This document shows positions 27,320 through 37,303 of a stretch of DNA of 64,000 bases, piece after piece. The first letter of the stretch is position 1. Each line of letters begins with the position of its first letter. Source of the stretch: Bacteroidia bacterium (GTDB lineage: Bacteria; Bacteroidota; Bacteroidia; Bacteroidales; Prolixibacteraceae). The translations under genes and the position numbers were made by a program. The DNA is taken from NCBI GenBank assembly GCA_025358025.1, contig JANYKW010000079.1, positions 1 to 64,000 of the forward strand, in the 5' to 3' direction. The notes under the pieces are model-generated. The model did no database searches and was not told the DNA's origin. It saw only the letters and a list, made by a program, of their open reading frames with translations.

Positions 27320-29062
27320 ATGACAACTAAAAATGAGAAAATAAAAAATAGTTTGAACGAAGCGATAGAAATGACGGGTTCAGAAGCAATGATCCGCTCA
27401 TTGGTTGCAGAAGGTGTTGACACCATCTTTGGATACCCCGGAGGCGCTATCATGCCCATTTACGATGCGCTGTACGACTATGGTCATGCTGTCAAACATG
27501 TGCTGGTCCGGCATGAACAAGGGGCCGTTCATGCAGCTCAGGGATATGCACGTGTTTCGGGAAAGGTTGGAGTTTGTTTTGCAACTTCAGGACCTGGTGC
27601 CACCAACCTGATCACCGGGATAGCAGATGCCATGATTGATTCAACTCCGCTGGTTTGTGTTACCGGACAAGTAACTTCCGGATTGTTGGGCACAGATGCC
27701 TTTCAGGAATCTGATGTGATTGGAATTTCAATGCCTATTACCAAATGGAACTACCAGATAACCAGTCCGGAAGAAATACCTGAGGCCATTGCAAAAGCAT
27801 TTTATATAGCTTCGACAGGCAGGCCAGGACCAGTATTACTCGATATTACCAAAGATGCTCAATTCGGAAAACTGCAATTCTCTTACGAAAAATGCACCAA
27901 AATCAGATCGTATGTTCCCGAATTTCCAACCGATAAAAAGCATTTGAAGAAAGCAGCAGATCTTATCAATGCTGCCAAAAAACCTTACCTGATTTACGGA
28001 CAGGGGATCCTGCTTTCGGGTGCAGAAAAGGAGCTGCTGAGCTTCATCGGGAAAACAGGAATCCCGGCTGCATCAACTTTACTGGGCATTTCAGCACTAC
28101 CCAGCGACCATCCACTGAATATGGGTATGCTGGGAATGCATGGAAACTATGCACCAAATATCAAAACCAACGAATGTGATGTTTTGATTGCCATTGGCAT
28201 GCGATTTGATGACCGTGTGACAGGTAATATCAACACCTATGCGAAGCAGGCCAAAGTCATTCACATCGAGATTGACCCTGCAGAAATTGACAAGAATATC
28301 AAAACCGAAGTGGCAATCCTGGGAGATGCCAAACATGCTCTTCGTCTGCTCGCTACGCTTGTCGAAAACAAGCAGCATCAGGAATGGGTAAATGAATTCC
28401 TCCTGGCCAGAACGAAAGAGGAGGATAAAGTCATTATCAATGATCTAAAACCGAGCAAACCTGGGTTGACAATGGGTGAGGTTGTTCGTTTGTCCACAAA
28501 TCTTACAGACAACAAAGCAGTAATAGTAACAGACGTAGGCCAGAACCAGATGGCGGCAGCACGTTATGCCCGTTTTAACCAGACCAGATCGTGGGTGACT
28601 TCCGGTGGTCTGGGAACCATGGGATTTGGTCTGCCGGCTGCCATTGGGGCCAAATTTGGAGCACCTGAGAAGGAGGTAATTCTCTTTGCGGGTGATGGTG
28701 GTATTCAAATGACCATCCAGGAACTTGGGACCATTTCGCAGGAAAAATTGCCCGTTAAAATCGTGGTTTTAAACAACGATTTTTTGGGAATGGTACGGCA
28801 ATGGCAAGAACTCTTTTTCGAGAAGAGGTACTCATTTACCGAAATTACCAGTCCGGATTTTGTCAAACTGGCCTCAGCATACGGCATTCCCGGAGCAACT
28901 GTTTCCGATAGAAAAGATCTAGGGCTGGCAATGAAATCCATGATCGACTGCAAAGGCCCCTATCTGCTGGAAGTCAAAATTGAACAGGAAGACAACATCT
29001 TCCCCATGATCCCGGCTGGTGCCACTGTATCAAGATGCCTGTTAGGTTCAGATGAATTATAA
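27320..29062 (+). CDS. ilvB: Acetolactate synthase, large (catalytic) subunit
   Basis: A 580-residue ThDP enzyme. The N-terminal domain has the activating-Glu region (FGYPGGAIMPIYDAL ... RHEQGAVHAAQGYAR), the middle has the FAD-binding Rossmann-like domain, and the C-terminal domain has the ThDP/Mg2+ motif GDGGIQMTIQELGT...NN. It condenses two pyruvates to acetolactate, or pyruvate with 2-ketobutyrate to acetohydroxybutyrate. The adjacent ilvN encodes its regulatory subunit 24 bp downstream. Confidence 0.97.
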   Translation: MTTKNEKIKNSLNEAIEMTGSEAMIRSLVAEGVDTIFGYPGGAIMPIYDALYDYGHAVKHVLVRHEQGAVHAAQGYARVSGKVGVCFATSGPGATNLITGIADAMIDSTPLVCVTGQVTSGLLGTDAFQESDVIGISMPITKWNYQITSPEEIPEAIAKAFYIASTGRPGPVLLDITKDAQFGKLQFSYEKCTKIRSYVPEFPTDKKHLKKAADLINAAKKPYLIYGQGILLSGAEKELLSFIGKTGIPAASTLLGISALPSDHPLNMGMLGMHGNYAPNIKTNECDVLIAIGMRFDDRVTGNINTYAKQAKVIHIEIDPAEIDKNIKTEVAILGDAKHALRLLATLVENKQHQEWVNEFLLARTKEEDKVIINDLKPSKPGLTMGEVVRLSTNLTDNKAVIVTDVGQNQMAAARYARFNQTRSWVTSGGLGTMGFGLPAAIGAKFGAPEKEVILFAGDGGIQMTIQELGTISQEKLPVKIVVLNNDFLGMVRQWQELFFEKRYSFTEITSPDFVKLASAYGIPGATVSDRKDLGLAMKSMIDCKGPYLLEVKIEQEDNIFPMIPAGATVSRCLLGSDEL

Positions 29063-29086
29063 CCCTCAACCAGAAATTTCGCAACC

Positions 29087-29638
29087 ATGAAGCAAGAGTA
29101 TATTATCAGCGCATACAGTGAGAACCACATTGGTTTGCTCAACCGTATAACCATTATTTTCACCCGAAGGAAAGTAAATATTGAGAGTTTGACAGTTTCC
29201 GAATCAGCATTGGCAGGTATCTCAAAATTCACCATTGTGGTCAATGAGGAGAAAGAAAAGGTCGTTAATATCGTAAGGCAGATCGAAAAACAGATCGAAG
29301 TGCTAAAAGCTTTTTACCACACAAATGAGGAGATGATCTTCCAGGAAATAGCACTGTACAAAGTCCCTACGCAAGCACTGATGGACAGCGATCAAATCGA
29401 GAAGATGATCCGCAGTCACAACGCACGCATACTGGAAATCACCAAAGAATATACTGTTATCGAAAAAACTGGTCACAAAGAGGAGACCCAGGCCCTTTTC
29501 GACGGACTAAACCAGTTTGGAGTATTGCAGTTTATTCGTTCCGGAAGGGTTGCCATCACCCGCTCACCAATCGAAAGACTCTCTGAGTTTTTACGTGAGA
29601 GGGATTCGCTTCTGGATAAAATGGAGAAGAAGTCTTAG
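29087..29638 (+). CDS. ilvN: Acetolactate synthase, small (regulatory) subunit
   Basis: A 183-residue protein with an N-terminal ACT domain (YIISAYSENHIGLLNRITIIFTRRKVNIESLTVSES) and the C-terminal ALS small-subunit domain (FQEIALYKVP..., later LSEFLRERDS). It binds valine or other branched-chain amino acids and confers feedback inhibition on IlvB. It is translated right behind ilvB and lies 40 bp ahead of ilvC. Length is normal for the Bacteroidota form. Confidence 0.95.
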   Translation: MKQEYIISAYSENHIGLLNRITIIFTRRKVNIESLTVSESALAGISKFTIVVNEEKEKVVNIVRQIEKQIEVLKAFYHTNEEMIFQEIALYKVPTQALMDSDQIEKMIRSHNARILEITKEYTVIEKTGHKEETQALFDGLNQFGVLQFIRSGRVAITRSPIERLSEFLRERDSLLDKMEKKS

Positions 29639-29678
29639 AATAATCAAAATAAACATTTATCATTAAAAAAATCTTACA

Positions 29679-30728
29679 ATGACAAAAATTAAATTTGGAA
29701 CAGAAGAGGAAAACGTAATAACCCGTGAAGAATTTCCGGTATCAAAAGCACTCGAAATCCTAAAAGATGAAATTATAGCCGTAATTGGTTATGGCGTTCA
29801 GGGACCTGCACAAGCTATGAACATGCGGGACAATGGTTTTAAAGTAATTATTGGTCAGGCTCCTGAGTTTAAATCGGATTGGGAGAAAGCAATTAAAGAT
29901 GGTTGGATTCCGGGAGAAACACTATTTCCGGTGGTAGAAGCTGTAAAAAAGGCTACCATTATCCAGTTTCTTGTTTCGGATGCTGCCCAACGCTTGCTGT
30001 GGCCATCAATTAAGCCGTGTCTTAACGAAGGAGATGCGCTCTATTTTTCGCATGGTTTTTCAATAACATTCAAAGAACAAACGGATGTAATCCCACCGGC
30101 TAATATCGACGTGATCATGGCAGCACCCAAAGGGTCAGGCGCCAGCGTTCGTACCAATTTTCTCGCCGGAACAGGCATTAACTCCAGCTATGCTGTATTT
30201 CAGGATTATACAGGCAGGGCTTTGGATCGCACCCTGGCTCTTGGTATCGCCATCGGCTCCGGATATATGTTCCCTACAACCTTTGAGAATGAAGTATATT
30301 CCGACCTTACCGGCGAACGCGGTGTCCTGATGGGAGCCTTGGCAGGTATTATCGAAGCTCAGTATAAAGTTTTGCGCGATAACGGTCACAGCCCTTCCGA
30401 ATCTTTTAACGAAACGGTGGAAGAACTTACCCAAAGCCTCATTCGTCTGGTTGATCAGAACGGTATGGACTGGATGTATTCCAACTGCAGCGCGACTGCT
30501 CAACGTGGAGCCCTCGACTGGAGACATAAATTCCGCGAGGCAACCCTTCCGGTCTTTGAAGATCTGTACAAAAGTGTAAAATCGGGTGCAGAAACCAAAC
30601 GTGTTCTTGATTCAACCAGCAGCATCGATTATAAAGACTTTCTGGAAATTGAATTGAAGGAAATGCGCGAATCAGAACTTTGGACAGCAGGAGCTGCTGT
30701 TCGTAAATTGAGACCCGGCAACAACTAA
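29679..30728 (+). CDS. ilvC: Ketol-acid reductoisomerase
   Basis: A 349-residue protein. The N-terminal Rossmann domain has [20 protein letters not shown], and the C-terminal knotted domain has the metal ligands in [14 protein letters not shown] and the catalytic Glu in the following helices. It converts acetolactate to dihydroxyisovalerate using NADPH and Mg2+. The length and the ending ([11 protein letters not shown]) fit the Bacteroidota branch. Only 5 bp separate it from leuA, so the two are very likely cotranscribed. Confidence 0.96.
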   Translation: MTKIKFGTEEENVITREEFPVSKALEILKDEIIAVIGYGVQGPAQAMNMRDNGFKVIIGQAPEFKSDWEKAIKDGWIPGETLFPVVEAVKKATIIQFLVSDAAQRLLWPSIKPCLNEGDALYFSHGFSITFKEQTDVIPPANIDVIMAAPKGSGASVRTNFLAGTGINSSYAVFQDYTGRALDRTLALGIAIGSGYMFPTTFENEVYSDLTGERGVLMGALAGIIEAQYKVLRDNGHSPSESFNETVEELTQSLIRLVDQNGMDWMYSNCSATAQRGALDWRHKFREATLPVFEDLYKSVKSGAETKRVLDSTSSIDYKDFLEIELKEMRESELWTAGAAVRKLRPGNN

Positions 30729-30733
30729 CCACG

Positions 30734-32257
30734 ATGGACAATAGAGTATACATTTTTGATACCACCTTACGTGATGGTGAACAGGTGCCTGGATGCCAGC
30801 TGAACACGATTGAAAAGATTGAGGTAGCCAAGGTGCTGGAGCAGTTGGGGGTTGACGTCATCGAGGCGGGCTTCCCGATTTCTAGTCCGGGCGACTTTAA
30901 ATCTGTGGTCGAAATTTCCAAGGCGGTTACCTGGCCAACTATTTGTGCCTTGACACGAGCGGTGGAAAAGGACATTGAGGTGGCTGCAGAGTCGCTAAAA
31001 TATGCCAAACGCGGACGAATTCATACAGGTATCGGCACCTCTCCTTATCATATCATCTCCAAACTCAACTCCAATCCGGATGAGATTCTGGAAAGGGCGG
31101 TCAGAGCGGTCAAATATGCAAAAAGGTTTGTCGAAGATGTAGAATTTTATGCCGAAGACGCCGGGCGTTCCGACAATGTTTATCTGGCCAGGGTAGTGGA
31201 AGCTGTTATCAAAGCCGGAGCTACCGTGGTTAATATCCCTGATACTACCGGCTATTGCTTACCTTACGATTTTGGAGAAAAGATCAGGTTCCTGATGGAA
31301 AATGTACCAAATATCCACAAAGCCATTGTATCCACCCACTGTCATAACGACCTGGGAATGGCTACCGCGAATACCATCGCCGGCGTGATGAACGGTGCAC
31401 GCCAGGTAGAGGTCACCATCAACGGCATTGGCGAACGTGCAGGAAATACTTCGCTCGAAGAGGTAGTTATGATTCTTCGCTCCCACAAGGAGCTGGATCT
31501 GCACACCAACATCAATACGAAGAATATCTACAAAACCAGTAAGCTCGTCTCTAGTTTGATGAATATGCCTGTTCAGCCCAACAAAGCCATTGTTGGCAGA
31601 AATGCTTTTGCCCACTCAAGCGGAATCCACCAGGACGGCGTGCTGAAAAATCGTGAAAACTACGAAATCATTGACCCAACTGAGGTAGGCATCAACGAAT
31701 CCTCGATCGTTCTGACTGCCCGAAGTGGCCGGGCTGCGCTAAAGCACCACCTGGATATGCTCGGGGTCAAACTGGCAAAAGAAAAACTCGATGAAGTCTA
31801 TCATGACTTTCTTATCATGGCCGATAAGAAGAAAGATATCAAAGAGGATGATCTGATGGTTTTGGTAGGCGAATTGGGACATGGCGAACGCCGAATCAAG
31901 CTGGACTTCTTGCAGGTAGTGACCGGTAAAAATCTGGTTCCGATGGCTACTTTACGTCTCGACATTTCGGGGGAGAAATTCACCGCCACAGAATCCGGCA
32001 ATGGGCCTGTCGATGCAGCCATCAAGGCAGTCAAAGCCATTATTCACCGCAAGGTTACCCTGTCTGAATTTCTGATTCAGGCTATCAATAAAGGCAGCGA
32101 TGACATTGGAAAAGTGCATATGCAGGTCGATTATGAAGGCAATATCTTCAACGGATTTGGTGCCAATACAGACATCATAACTGCTTCTGTTGAGGCTTTC
32201 ATCGATGCTATCAACAAAATTGGAAACAGTGAAGTGGCTTCCGACGTAAAAAAATAG
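30734..32257 (+). CDS. leuA: 2-Isopropylmalate synthase
   Basis: A 507-residue DRE-TIM metallolyase. The catalytic barrel begins [18 protein letters not shown] and contains the metal-binding [14 protein letters not shown] and [16 protein letters not shown]. The C-terminal LeuA dimer/regulatory domain (about 380-500) senses leucine. It condenses acetyl-CoA with 2-ketoisovalerate, the committed step of leucine synthesis. The gene ends in a short GTTGAGCG direct repeat shared with the end of the acetyltransferase gene at 59849. A second, more divergent paralogue lies between leuD and leuB. Confidence 0.96.
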   Translation: MDNRVYIFDTTLRDGEQVPGCQLNTIEKIEVAKVLEQLGVDVIEAGFPISSPGDFKSVVEISKAVTWPTICALTRAVEKDIEVAAESLKYAKRGRIHTGIGTSPYHIISKLNSNPDEILERAVRAVKYAKRFVEDVEFYAEDAGRSDNVYLARVVEAVIKAGATVVNIPDTTGYCLPYDFGEKIRFLMENVPNIHKAIVSTHCHNDLGMATANTIAGVMNGARQVEVTINGIGERAGNTSLEEVVMILRSHKELDLHTNINTKNIYKTSKLVSSLMNMPVQPNKAIVGRNAFAHSSGIHQDGVLKNRENYEIIDPTEVGINESSIVLTARSGRAALKHHLDMLGVKLAKEKLDEVYHDFLIMADKKKDIKEDDLMVLVGELGHGERRIKLDFLQVVTGKNLVPMATLRLDISGEKFTATESGNGPVDAAIKAVKAIIHRKVTLSEFLIQAINKGSDDIGKVHMQVDYEGNIFNGFGANTDIITASVEAFIDAINKIGNSEVASDVKK

Positions 32258-32280
32258 TTGAGCGTTGAGCGTGAAGAGCG
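32257..32280. repeat. TTGAGCG heptamer repeat after leuA
   Basis: TTGAGCG TTGAGCG TGAAGAGCG follows the leuA stop codon. The same GTTGAGCGTTGAG motif overlaps the end of the acetyltransferase gene near 59838-59850. Confidence 0.7.
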
Positions 32281-32316
32281 GAAAGTTATTTAAGAATCAA
32301 ACCCTTTCAGAAGCCA

Positions 32317-33750
32317 GTGCCAGATCGAAAATTGAAAATTTTAAAAGAATCTATTTTGGAACCAACAACATTATTTGACAAGATTTGGGATGCCCATGTG
32401 GTGAACAAAATTGAAGGAGGACCTTCTGTACTCTATATAGACCGGCATTTCATTCACGAAGTTACCAGTCCGGTTGCCTTTTCAGGCTTGGAAAGCCGTG
32501 GATTGAAGGTCTTCAGGCCACAAAATACGGTCGCCACTCCTGATCACAACGTACCTACCATTGAACAGCATCTTCCTATTAGGGAAGAACTCTCCCGAAA
32601 ACAGGTAGAGACCCTGACTTCCAATTGTGAACGTCACGACATTCCGATGTATGGGTTGAGTCACAAATGGCACGGCATCGTGCACATTATCGGACCTGAG
32701 CTTGGTATCACCCAGCCCGGCATGACCATTGTCTGCGGTGACAGCCACACCTCCACGCACGGAGCATTTGGAAGCATTGCTTTCGGAATTGGTACCAGCG
32801 AAGTTGAGATGGTATTTGCAAGTCAGTGTATCCTTCAGCCCAAGCCAAAAAAGATGAGGATCAATGTCGAAGGGGAATTAGCTAAAAACGTTACTTCCAA
32901 GGACATTGCACTCTATGTCATTGCTAAAATCACTACATCGGGAGGCACAGGCCACTTCATTGAATTTGCAGGTTCAACTATCCGCTCCCTATCCATGGAA
33001 GCCAGGATGACACTCTGCAATATGAGCATTGAATGTGGTGCACGAGGAGGCATGATCGCACCCGACGAAACAACTTTTGCCTATTTGAAAGGACGTGAAG
33101 AGGCTCCCAAAGGAGCAGATTGGGATCAAAAACTTGCTGAATGGAAAAAACTTGAAACAGACCAGCATGCTATCTTTGATACCGAATACACCTTTGATGC
33201 AGCGGATATCACCCCGATGATCACCTATGGTACCAATCCTGGCATGGGTGTTGGAGTTGAAGGTTCTATCCCCGACGGGGACGATCTGACTGGCAGCGAT
33301 CGGGCCACCTTCCTGAAATCACTCCAATACATGGGCTTCCATCCTGGAGAGAAGCTAAAAGGCAAGAAAGTGGATTACGTTTTCATCGGCAGTTGTACCA
33401 ATGGAAGGATCGAAGATTTCAGGCTTTTTGCCGATTATATCAAAGGTAAAAAGAAAGCTTCCTGGGTAACCGCGTGGATCGTTCCTGGTTCCAAACAGGT
33501 GGAGAAACAAATCCGTGAAGAGGGACTGGTTGAAATCATGGAATCTGCAGGGTTCGAATTACGCCAACCCGGTTGCTCCGCCTGTCTGGCCATGAACGAC
33601 GACAAAATTCCGGCAGGGAAATATGCAGTCTCCACCTCCAACCGCAACTTTGAAGGTCGCCAGGGCCCTGGTGCCCGTACCATGCTAGCCAGTCCGCTGG
33701 TTGCAGCAGCTTCAGCAATAAATGGGGTTGTTACTGACCCGAGGGATTAA
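32317..33750 (+). CDS. leuC: 3-Isopropylmalate dehydratase, large subunit
   Basis: An aconitase-family protein of up to 477 residues with [12 protein letters not shown] at the N-terminus and the [4Fe-4S] ligands in [12 protein letters not shown] and [11 protein letters not shown]. With LeuD it isomerises 2-isopropylmalate to 3-isopropylmalate; it can also act on citramalate. The start is unusual: no ATG lies in frame. The track uses GTG at 32317, but TTG at 32356 gives the N-terminus [11 protein letters not shown], which fits the family length better. Its stop is followed by a heptamer array that can pair with one ahead of leuD. Confidence 0.95.
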   Translation: MPDRKLKILKESILEPTTLFDKIWDAHVVNKIEGGPSVLYIDRHFIHEVTSPVAFSGLESRGLKVFRPQNTVATPDHNVPTIEQHLPIREELSRKQVETLTSNCERHDIPMYGLSHKWHGIVHIIGPELGITQPGMTIVCGDSHTSTHGAFGSIAFGIGTSEVEMVFASQCILQPKPKKMRINVEGELAKNVTSKDIALYVIAKITTSGGTGHFIEFAGSTIRSLSMEARMTLCNMSIECGARGGMIAPDETTFAYLKGREEAPKGADWDQKLAEWKKLETDQHAIFDTEYTFDAADITPMITYGTNPGMGVGVEGSIPDGDDLTGSDRATFLKSLQYMGFHPGEKLKGKKVDYVFIGSCTNGRIEDFRLFADYIKGKKKASWVTAWIVPGSKQVEKQIREEGLVEIMESAGFELRQPGCSACLAMNDDKIPAGKYAVSTSNRNFEGRQGPGARTMLASPLVAAASAINGVVTDPRD

Positions 33751-33759
33751 ATAATAAAA

Positions 33760-33787
33760 GGCTAAAGGATAAAGGATAAAGGATAAA
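33760..33787. repeat. Heptamer array, purine-rich arm between leuC and leuD
   Basis: GGCTAAA followed by three GGATAAA units in perfect 7-nt phase, nine bases after the leuC stop. It is complementary to the array at 33840-33867. Confidence 0.92.
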
Positions 33788-33839
33788 GTAAGAAAAACAT
33801 TGTAGAAAAATGAAGTATTAAAGGTAGGATGGGGTTCAC

Positions 33840-33867
33840 TTTAGCCTTTATCCTTTAGCCTTTAGCC
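33840..33867. repeat. Heptamer array, pyrimidine-rich arm between leuC and leuD
   Basis: TTTAGCC, TTTATCC, TTTAGCC, TTTAGCC in perfect phase, ending 20 bp before leuD. Against 33760-33787 it pairs over about 30 bp with only A-C mismatches where GAT meets GCT. Confidence 0.92.
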
Positions 33868-33887
33868 TTCAATAATGACCAATCTTT

Positions 33888-34475
33888 ATGGTAGAAAAAT
33901 TTATTAAAATAGTGAGTAGCGCCGTTCCTCTTCCGATAGAGAATGTGGATACCGACCAGATCATTCCGGCCCGGTTTCTCAAGGCTGTTGAACGCAAAGG
34001 TTTTGGCGATAATCTTTTCCGCGACTGGCGCTACTGCAAGGATGGCACACCAAATCCTGATTTCGTCTTAAATAATCCCCGATATACCGGTTCAATTCTG
34101 GTGGCCGGTAAAAATTTTGGCAGCGGATCAAGCCGTGAGCATGCAGCCTGGTCTGTTTATGATTATGGATTCAGGGTCGTGGTTTCCAGCTTCTTTGCAG
34201 ATATCTTTAAAGCCAATGTGCTTAACAACGGCTTACTGCCGATCCAGGTACCGGAAGATTTCCTGGCAAATATGTTCACAACGATCGAGAATAACCCTAC
34301 TGCTCCCTTCGAAGTAGATCTCGAAAGTCAGACCATACGTAATGTTACTCTTTCGGCCGAAGTCCGGTTCGACATCAATCCTTATAAAAAAAAGTGTCTC
34401 TTAAAAGGATATGATGACATTGATTACCTGCTGAGCCTCAAGAAAGAGATAGAAGCTTTTGAAACAGCGAGATGA
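33888..34475 (+). CDS. leuD: 3-Isopropylmalate dehydratase, small subunit
   Basis: A 195-residue protein of the aconitase swivel domain type, with [13 protein letters not shown] and the conserved [12 protein letters not shown] loop that completes the active site with LeuC. It has the usual full length for bacterial LeuD. It lies 137 bp behind leuC across a repeat hairpin, and its stop codon is followed almost directly by a second, unrelated heptamer array. Confidence 0.96.
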   Translation: MVEKFIKIVSSAVPLPIENVDTDQIIPARFLKAVERKGFGDNLFRDWRYCKDGTPNPDFVLNNPRYTGSILVAGKNFGSGSSREHAAWSVYDYGFRVVVSSFFADIFKANVLNNGLLPIQVPEDFLANMFTTIENNPTAPFEVDLESQTIRNVTLSAEVRFDINPYKKKCLLKGYDDIDYLLSLKKEIEAFETAR

Positions 34476-34480
34476 GTTAT

Positions 34481-34550
34481 AAGACAAAAGACATGAGACA
34501 TAAGACATAAGACATGAGACATGAGATATTAGAAATGAGATATTAGAAAT
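34481..34550. repeat. Heptamer array, purine-rich (RAGACAT family)
   Basis: Ten units in strict 7-nt phase (AAGACAA, AAGACAT, GAGACAT, AAGACAT, AAGACAT, GAGACAT, GAGATAT, TAGAAAT, GAGATAT, TAGAAAT), five bases after the leuD stop codon. Confidence 0.93.
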
Positions 34551-34597
34551 GAAAATTAAGAGCTTGGAGGCCAGACATCTTCAATCTTGTAGATTCT

Positions 34598-34646
34598 TTC
34601 TCTCATGTCTCATAACTCATCTCTCCTAACAAAAGTCTTATCTCTG
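34598..34646. repeat. Pyrimidine-rich counter-array ahead of the citramalate/isopropylmalate synthase paralogue
   Basis: CTCTCATGTCTCATAACTCATC and neighbours are the reverse complement of the sequence around 34471-34500 (GATGAGTTAT...GACATGAGA), so the spacer transcript can fold back on itself. Confidence 0.8.
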
Positions 34647-34663
34647 AAATCTGAAATTAAGTA

Positions 34664-36199
34664 ATGATGAAAGATAAAGTTTACATCATGGATACAACGC
34701 TGAGGGATGGCGAACAAACCTCAGGGGTATCCTTTTCCGAGGCTGAAAAGCTTAATATTGCCAAGATCCTACTGGAAGAAGTAAAGGTTGATTACCTTGA
34801 AGTTGCTTCAGCCAGGGTTTCTGAAGGTGAAATGATGGGAGCAAAAAGAGTGATGGATTGGGCCATTGGCACTGTATATCACGATAAAATCGAGATACTT
34901 GGGTTCGTAGATGGCTCTGTTTCACTTGAATGGATCGCCAAAGCAGGAGGCAAGGTGATCAACCTTTTGGGCAAAGGATCACTTCGACATGTCACGCAGC
35001 AATTGAAAAAGAGTCCTGATCAGCACCTGGCTGATCTTAAAAAATCGATTGCCCTTGCCCAGGAGATGAAAATTTCCGTCAACCTTTACCTGGAGGACTG
35101 GTCCAACGGGATGCGCAATTCTCCGGAATATGTTAATTTCATGTTGGACGGCTTGCAGAATGAACCCATCAGGAGGCTGATGCTTCCTGACACGCTGGGA
35201 ATTCTTAATCCTACGGAAACTTTCGCGTACTGCTCTGCCATGATTCGGAATTTTCCCAAGCTTCATTTTGATTTCCATGCCCACAATGATTACGACCTTG
35301 CTGTTGCTAATGTTGATGCTGCCCTGCGTGCTGGAATCAGGACAGTTCATACCACCATCAATGGTTTGGGCGAACGGGCTGGCAATGCTCCTCTTTCCAG
35401 TGTTGTTGCCCTGATGAACGACCACCTGAAGATGTCCAATTCAATCAACGAGCGCAAGCTAAATATGGCAAGCAGACTGGTTGAAACCTTTTCCGGGGTT
35501 CACATATCCAGCAACAAACCCATCATCGGTGAAAATGTATTCACCCAATGCAGCGGCATTCATGCAGATGGTGACAATAAGGATAATCTCTATTACAACG
35601 ACTTGCTGCCGGAACGTTTTGGCCGTACACGCAAATATGCTCTTGGTAAAACCTCAGGGAAAGCCAATATTGCCAAAAACCTGGAAGATATGGGAATAAG
35701 GCTGGATCCGGAGAACCTGAAAAGGGTAACTGATAAAGTCATTGAACTTGCCGACAAGAAAGAATCGGTTACCTCAGAAGATTTACCTTATATCCTTTCG
35801 GATGTTCTGAAAAGTGAGTCCATCTTCGAAAGAATTACACTCCGGAACTATGCCATCTCCCACGCCCTGGGTTTACGGCCCATGGCGACTGTATGCATTG
35901 AAATGAATGGGGAGCTATACGAAGAGGCCGGTTCGGGAGATGGACAATACGATGCCTTTATGAACGCGCTCAGGCAAATCTATCATAAACTTCACAAACA
36001 ACTGCCGTCTCTGGTGAACTACTCTGTCACCATTCCTCCGGGCGGGAAGACAGATGCATTGGTTGAAACCCTGATTACATGGAATATATCCGATCGCAAC
36101 TTCAAAACCCGCGGACTGGATCCGGATCAGACTGCAGCTGCTATCAAAGCAACCATCAAAATGTTGAACATTATTGAAAGCGAAGGGCAAATCTATTGA
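34664..36199 (+). CDS. Citramalate/2-isopropylmalate synthase paralogue
   Basis: A 511-residue DRE-TIM metallolyase with [17 protein letters not shown], metal-binding FHAHNDYDLAVAN, GLGERAGNAPLSSV and a C-terminal LeuA-type regulatory domain (about 385-505). It is clearly diverged from LeuA at 30734: the barrel has AHNDYDLA where LeuA has CHNDLGMA. Its place between leuD and leuB and the lack of ilvA in the operon favour (R)-citramalate synthase, which feeds isoleucine from pyruvate and acetyl-CoA through LeuCD and LeuB. A second isopropylmalate synthase or a homocitrate-type activity are the alternatives. No symbol is given because activity was not shown. Confidence 0.85.
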   Translation: MMKDKVYIMDTTLRDGEQTSGVSFSEAEKLNIAKILLEEVKVDYLEVASARVSEGEMMGAKRVMDWAIGTVYHDKIEILGFVDGSVSLEWIAKAGGKVINLLGKGSLRHVTQQLKKSPDQHLADLKKSIALAQEMKISVNLYLEDWSNGMRNSPEYVNFMLDGLQNEPIRRLMLPDTLGILNPTETFAYCSAMIRNFPKLHFDFHAHNDYDLAVANVDAALRAGIRTVHTTINGLGERAGNAPLSSVVALMNDHLKMSNSINERKLNMASRLVETFSGVHISSNKPIIGENVFTQCSGIHADGDNKDNLYYNDLLPERFGRTRKYALGKTSGKANIAKNLEDMGIRLDPENLKRVTDKVIELADKKESVTSEDLPYILSDVLKSESIFERITLRNYAISHALGLRPMATVCIEMNGELYEEAGSGDGQYDAFMNALRQIYHKLHKQLPSLVNYSVTIPPGGKTDALVETLITWNISDRNFKTRGLDPDQTAAAIKATIKMLNIIESEGQIY

Positions 36200-36229
36200 C
36201 AATTTTGGATTTTTAAAAAATATTAAAAC

Positions 36230-37303
36230 ATGAATTTGAACATTGCACTATTGGCCGGAGATGGAATCGGTCCTGAGATTGTAGAACAAGCGCTCAGAGT
36301 GACAAAAGCTATCGCTCAAAAATTCGGACACGAATTGCATACAAAAGAGGCATTGGTTGGTGCTGTAGCCATTGATGCTACCGGTAATCCCTATCCGGAC
36401 GAAACCCACGAACTTTGCATGAATTCAGATGCAGTACTTTTTGGAGCCATCGGTCATCCCCGTTTTGACAATGATCCTTCTGCAAAAGTACGCCCGGAGC
36501 AGGGATTACTTGCCATGCGTAAGAAACTCGGACTCTTTGCCAATATTCGACCACTGATCACATTCCCGTCTTTGCTTGACAAATCACCACTAAAGACTGA
36601 ACGTATTGAAGGTGCTGATTTTGTTGCTATCCGGGAACTCACCGGAGGGCTCTATTTCGGTCAGCCACAGGGACGAAGTGAAAACGGCGACACTGCCTAT
36701 GACACCTGCATATACACCCGCATGGAAGTGGAACGCATCCTAAAACTCGCATTCGAATTCGCGATGAAACGCAAAAAACGGTTGACAGTTGTTGACAAAG
36801 CCAATGTTTTGGCCACTTCTCGTTTGTGGAGACAAATTTCCAAAGAGATGGAACCCCAGTACCCCGAAGTGGAAGTGGAATACATGTTCGTCGACAATGC
36901 GGCGATGCAGTTGATACAGTGGCCAAAACGCTTCGATGTGATGGTGACTGAAAACATGTTCGGAGATATCCTCACCGACGAAGCCAGTGTGATAGCAGGC
37001 TCTCTGGGCATGTTGCCTTCAGCATCCATTGGGGTACACACATCAGTTTTCGAACCGATCCATGGCTCCTACCCTCAGGCAGCAGGCAAAAATATCGCCA
37101 ACCCCTGTGCCACCATCCTTTCAGCGGCCATGTTGTTCGAATATGCCTATGCGCTTGACAAAGAAGCATCCCTTATCAGGAAAGCCGTAGAGGCATCACT
37201 TGAAGCAGGAGCTGTGACGGAGGACCTGACAGATGACAAGGCAAATGCCCTGTCTACTTCTGCAGTTGGTGACTGGATTGTAGCTTACATCCAAAATTGT
37301 TAA
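36230..37303 (+). CDS. leuB: 3-Isopropylmalate dehydrogenase
   Basis: A 357-residue protein with [12 protein letters not shown], the substrate-binding [12 protein letters not shown], and the cofactor/metal region [15 protein letters not shown] followed by [18 protein letters not shown]. It oxidises and decarboxylates 3-isopropylmalate to 2-ketoisocaproate with NAD+, and the corresponding methylmalate in a citramalate route. It is the last gene of the operon. Its final 50 bp are overlapped antisense by the convergent DUF3472 gene, and no intrinsic terminator is visible at that junction. Confidence 0.97.
   Translation: MNLNIALLAGDGIGPEIVEQALRVTKAIAQKFGHELHTKEALVGAVAIDATGNPYPDETHELCMNSDAVLFGAIGHPRFDNDPSAKVRPEQGLLAMRKKLGLFANIRPLITFPSLLDKSPLKTERIEGADFVAIRELTGGLYFGQPQGRSENGDTAYDTCIYTRMEVERILKLAFEFAMKRKKRLTVVDKANVLATSRLWRQISKEMEPQYPEVEVEYMFVDNAAMQLIQWPKRFDVMVTENMFGDILTDEASVIAGSLGMLPSASIGVHTSVFEPIHGSYPQAAGKNIANPCATILSAAMLFEYAYALDKEASLIRKAVEASLEAGAVTEDLTDDKANALSTSAVGDWIVAYIQNC

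Noticed and set aside
27320-29062. Antisense ORFs across ilvB, ilvC and leuA in the track
   Set aside because: They have no start context or family features and mirror strongly supported enzymes; they are composition shadows.
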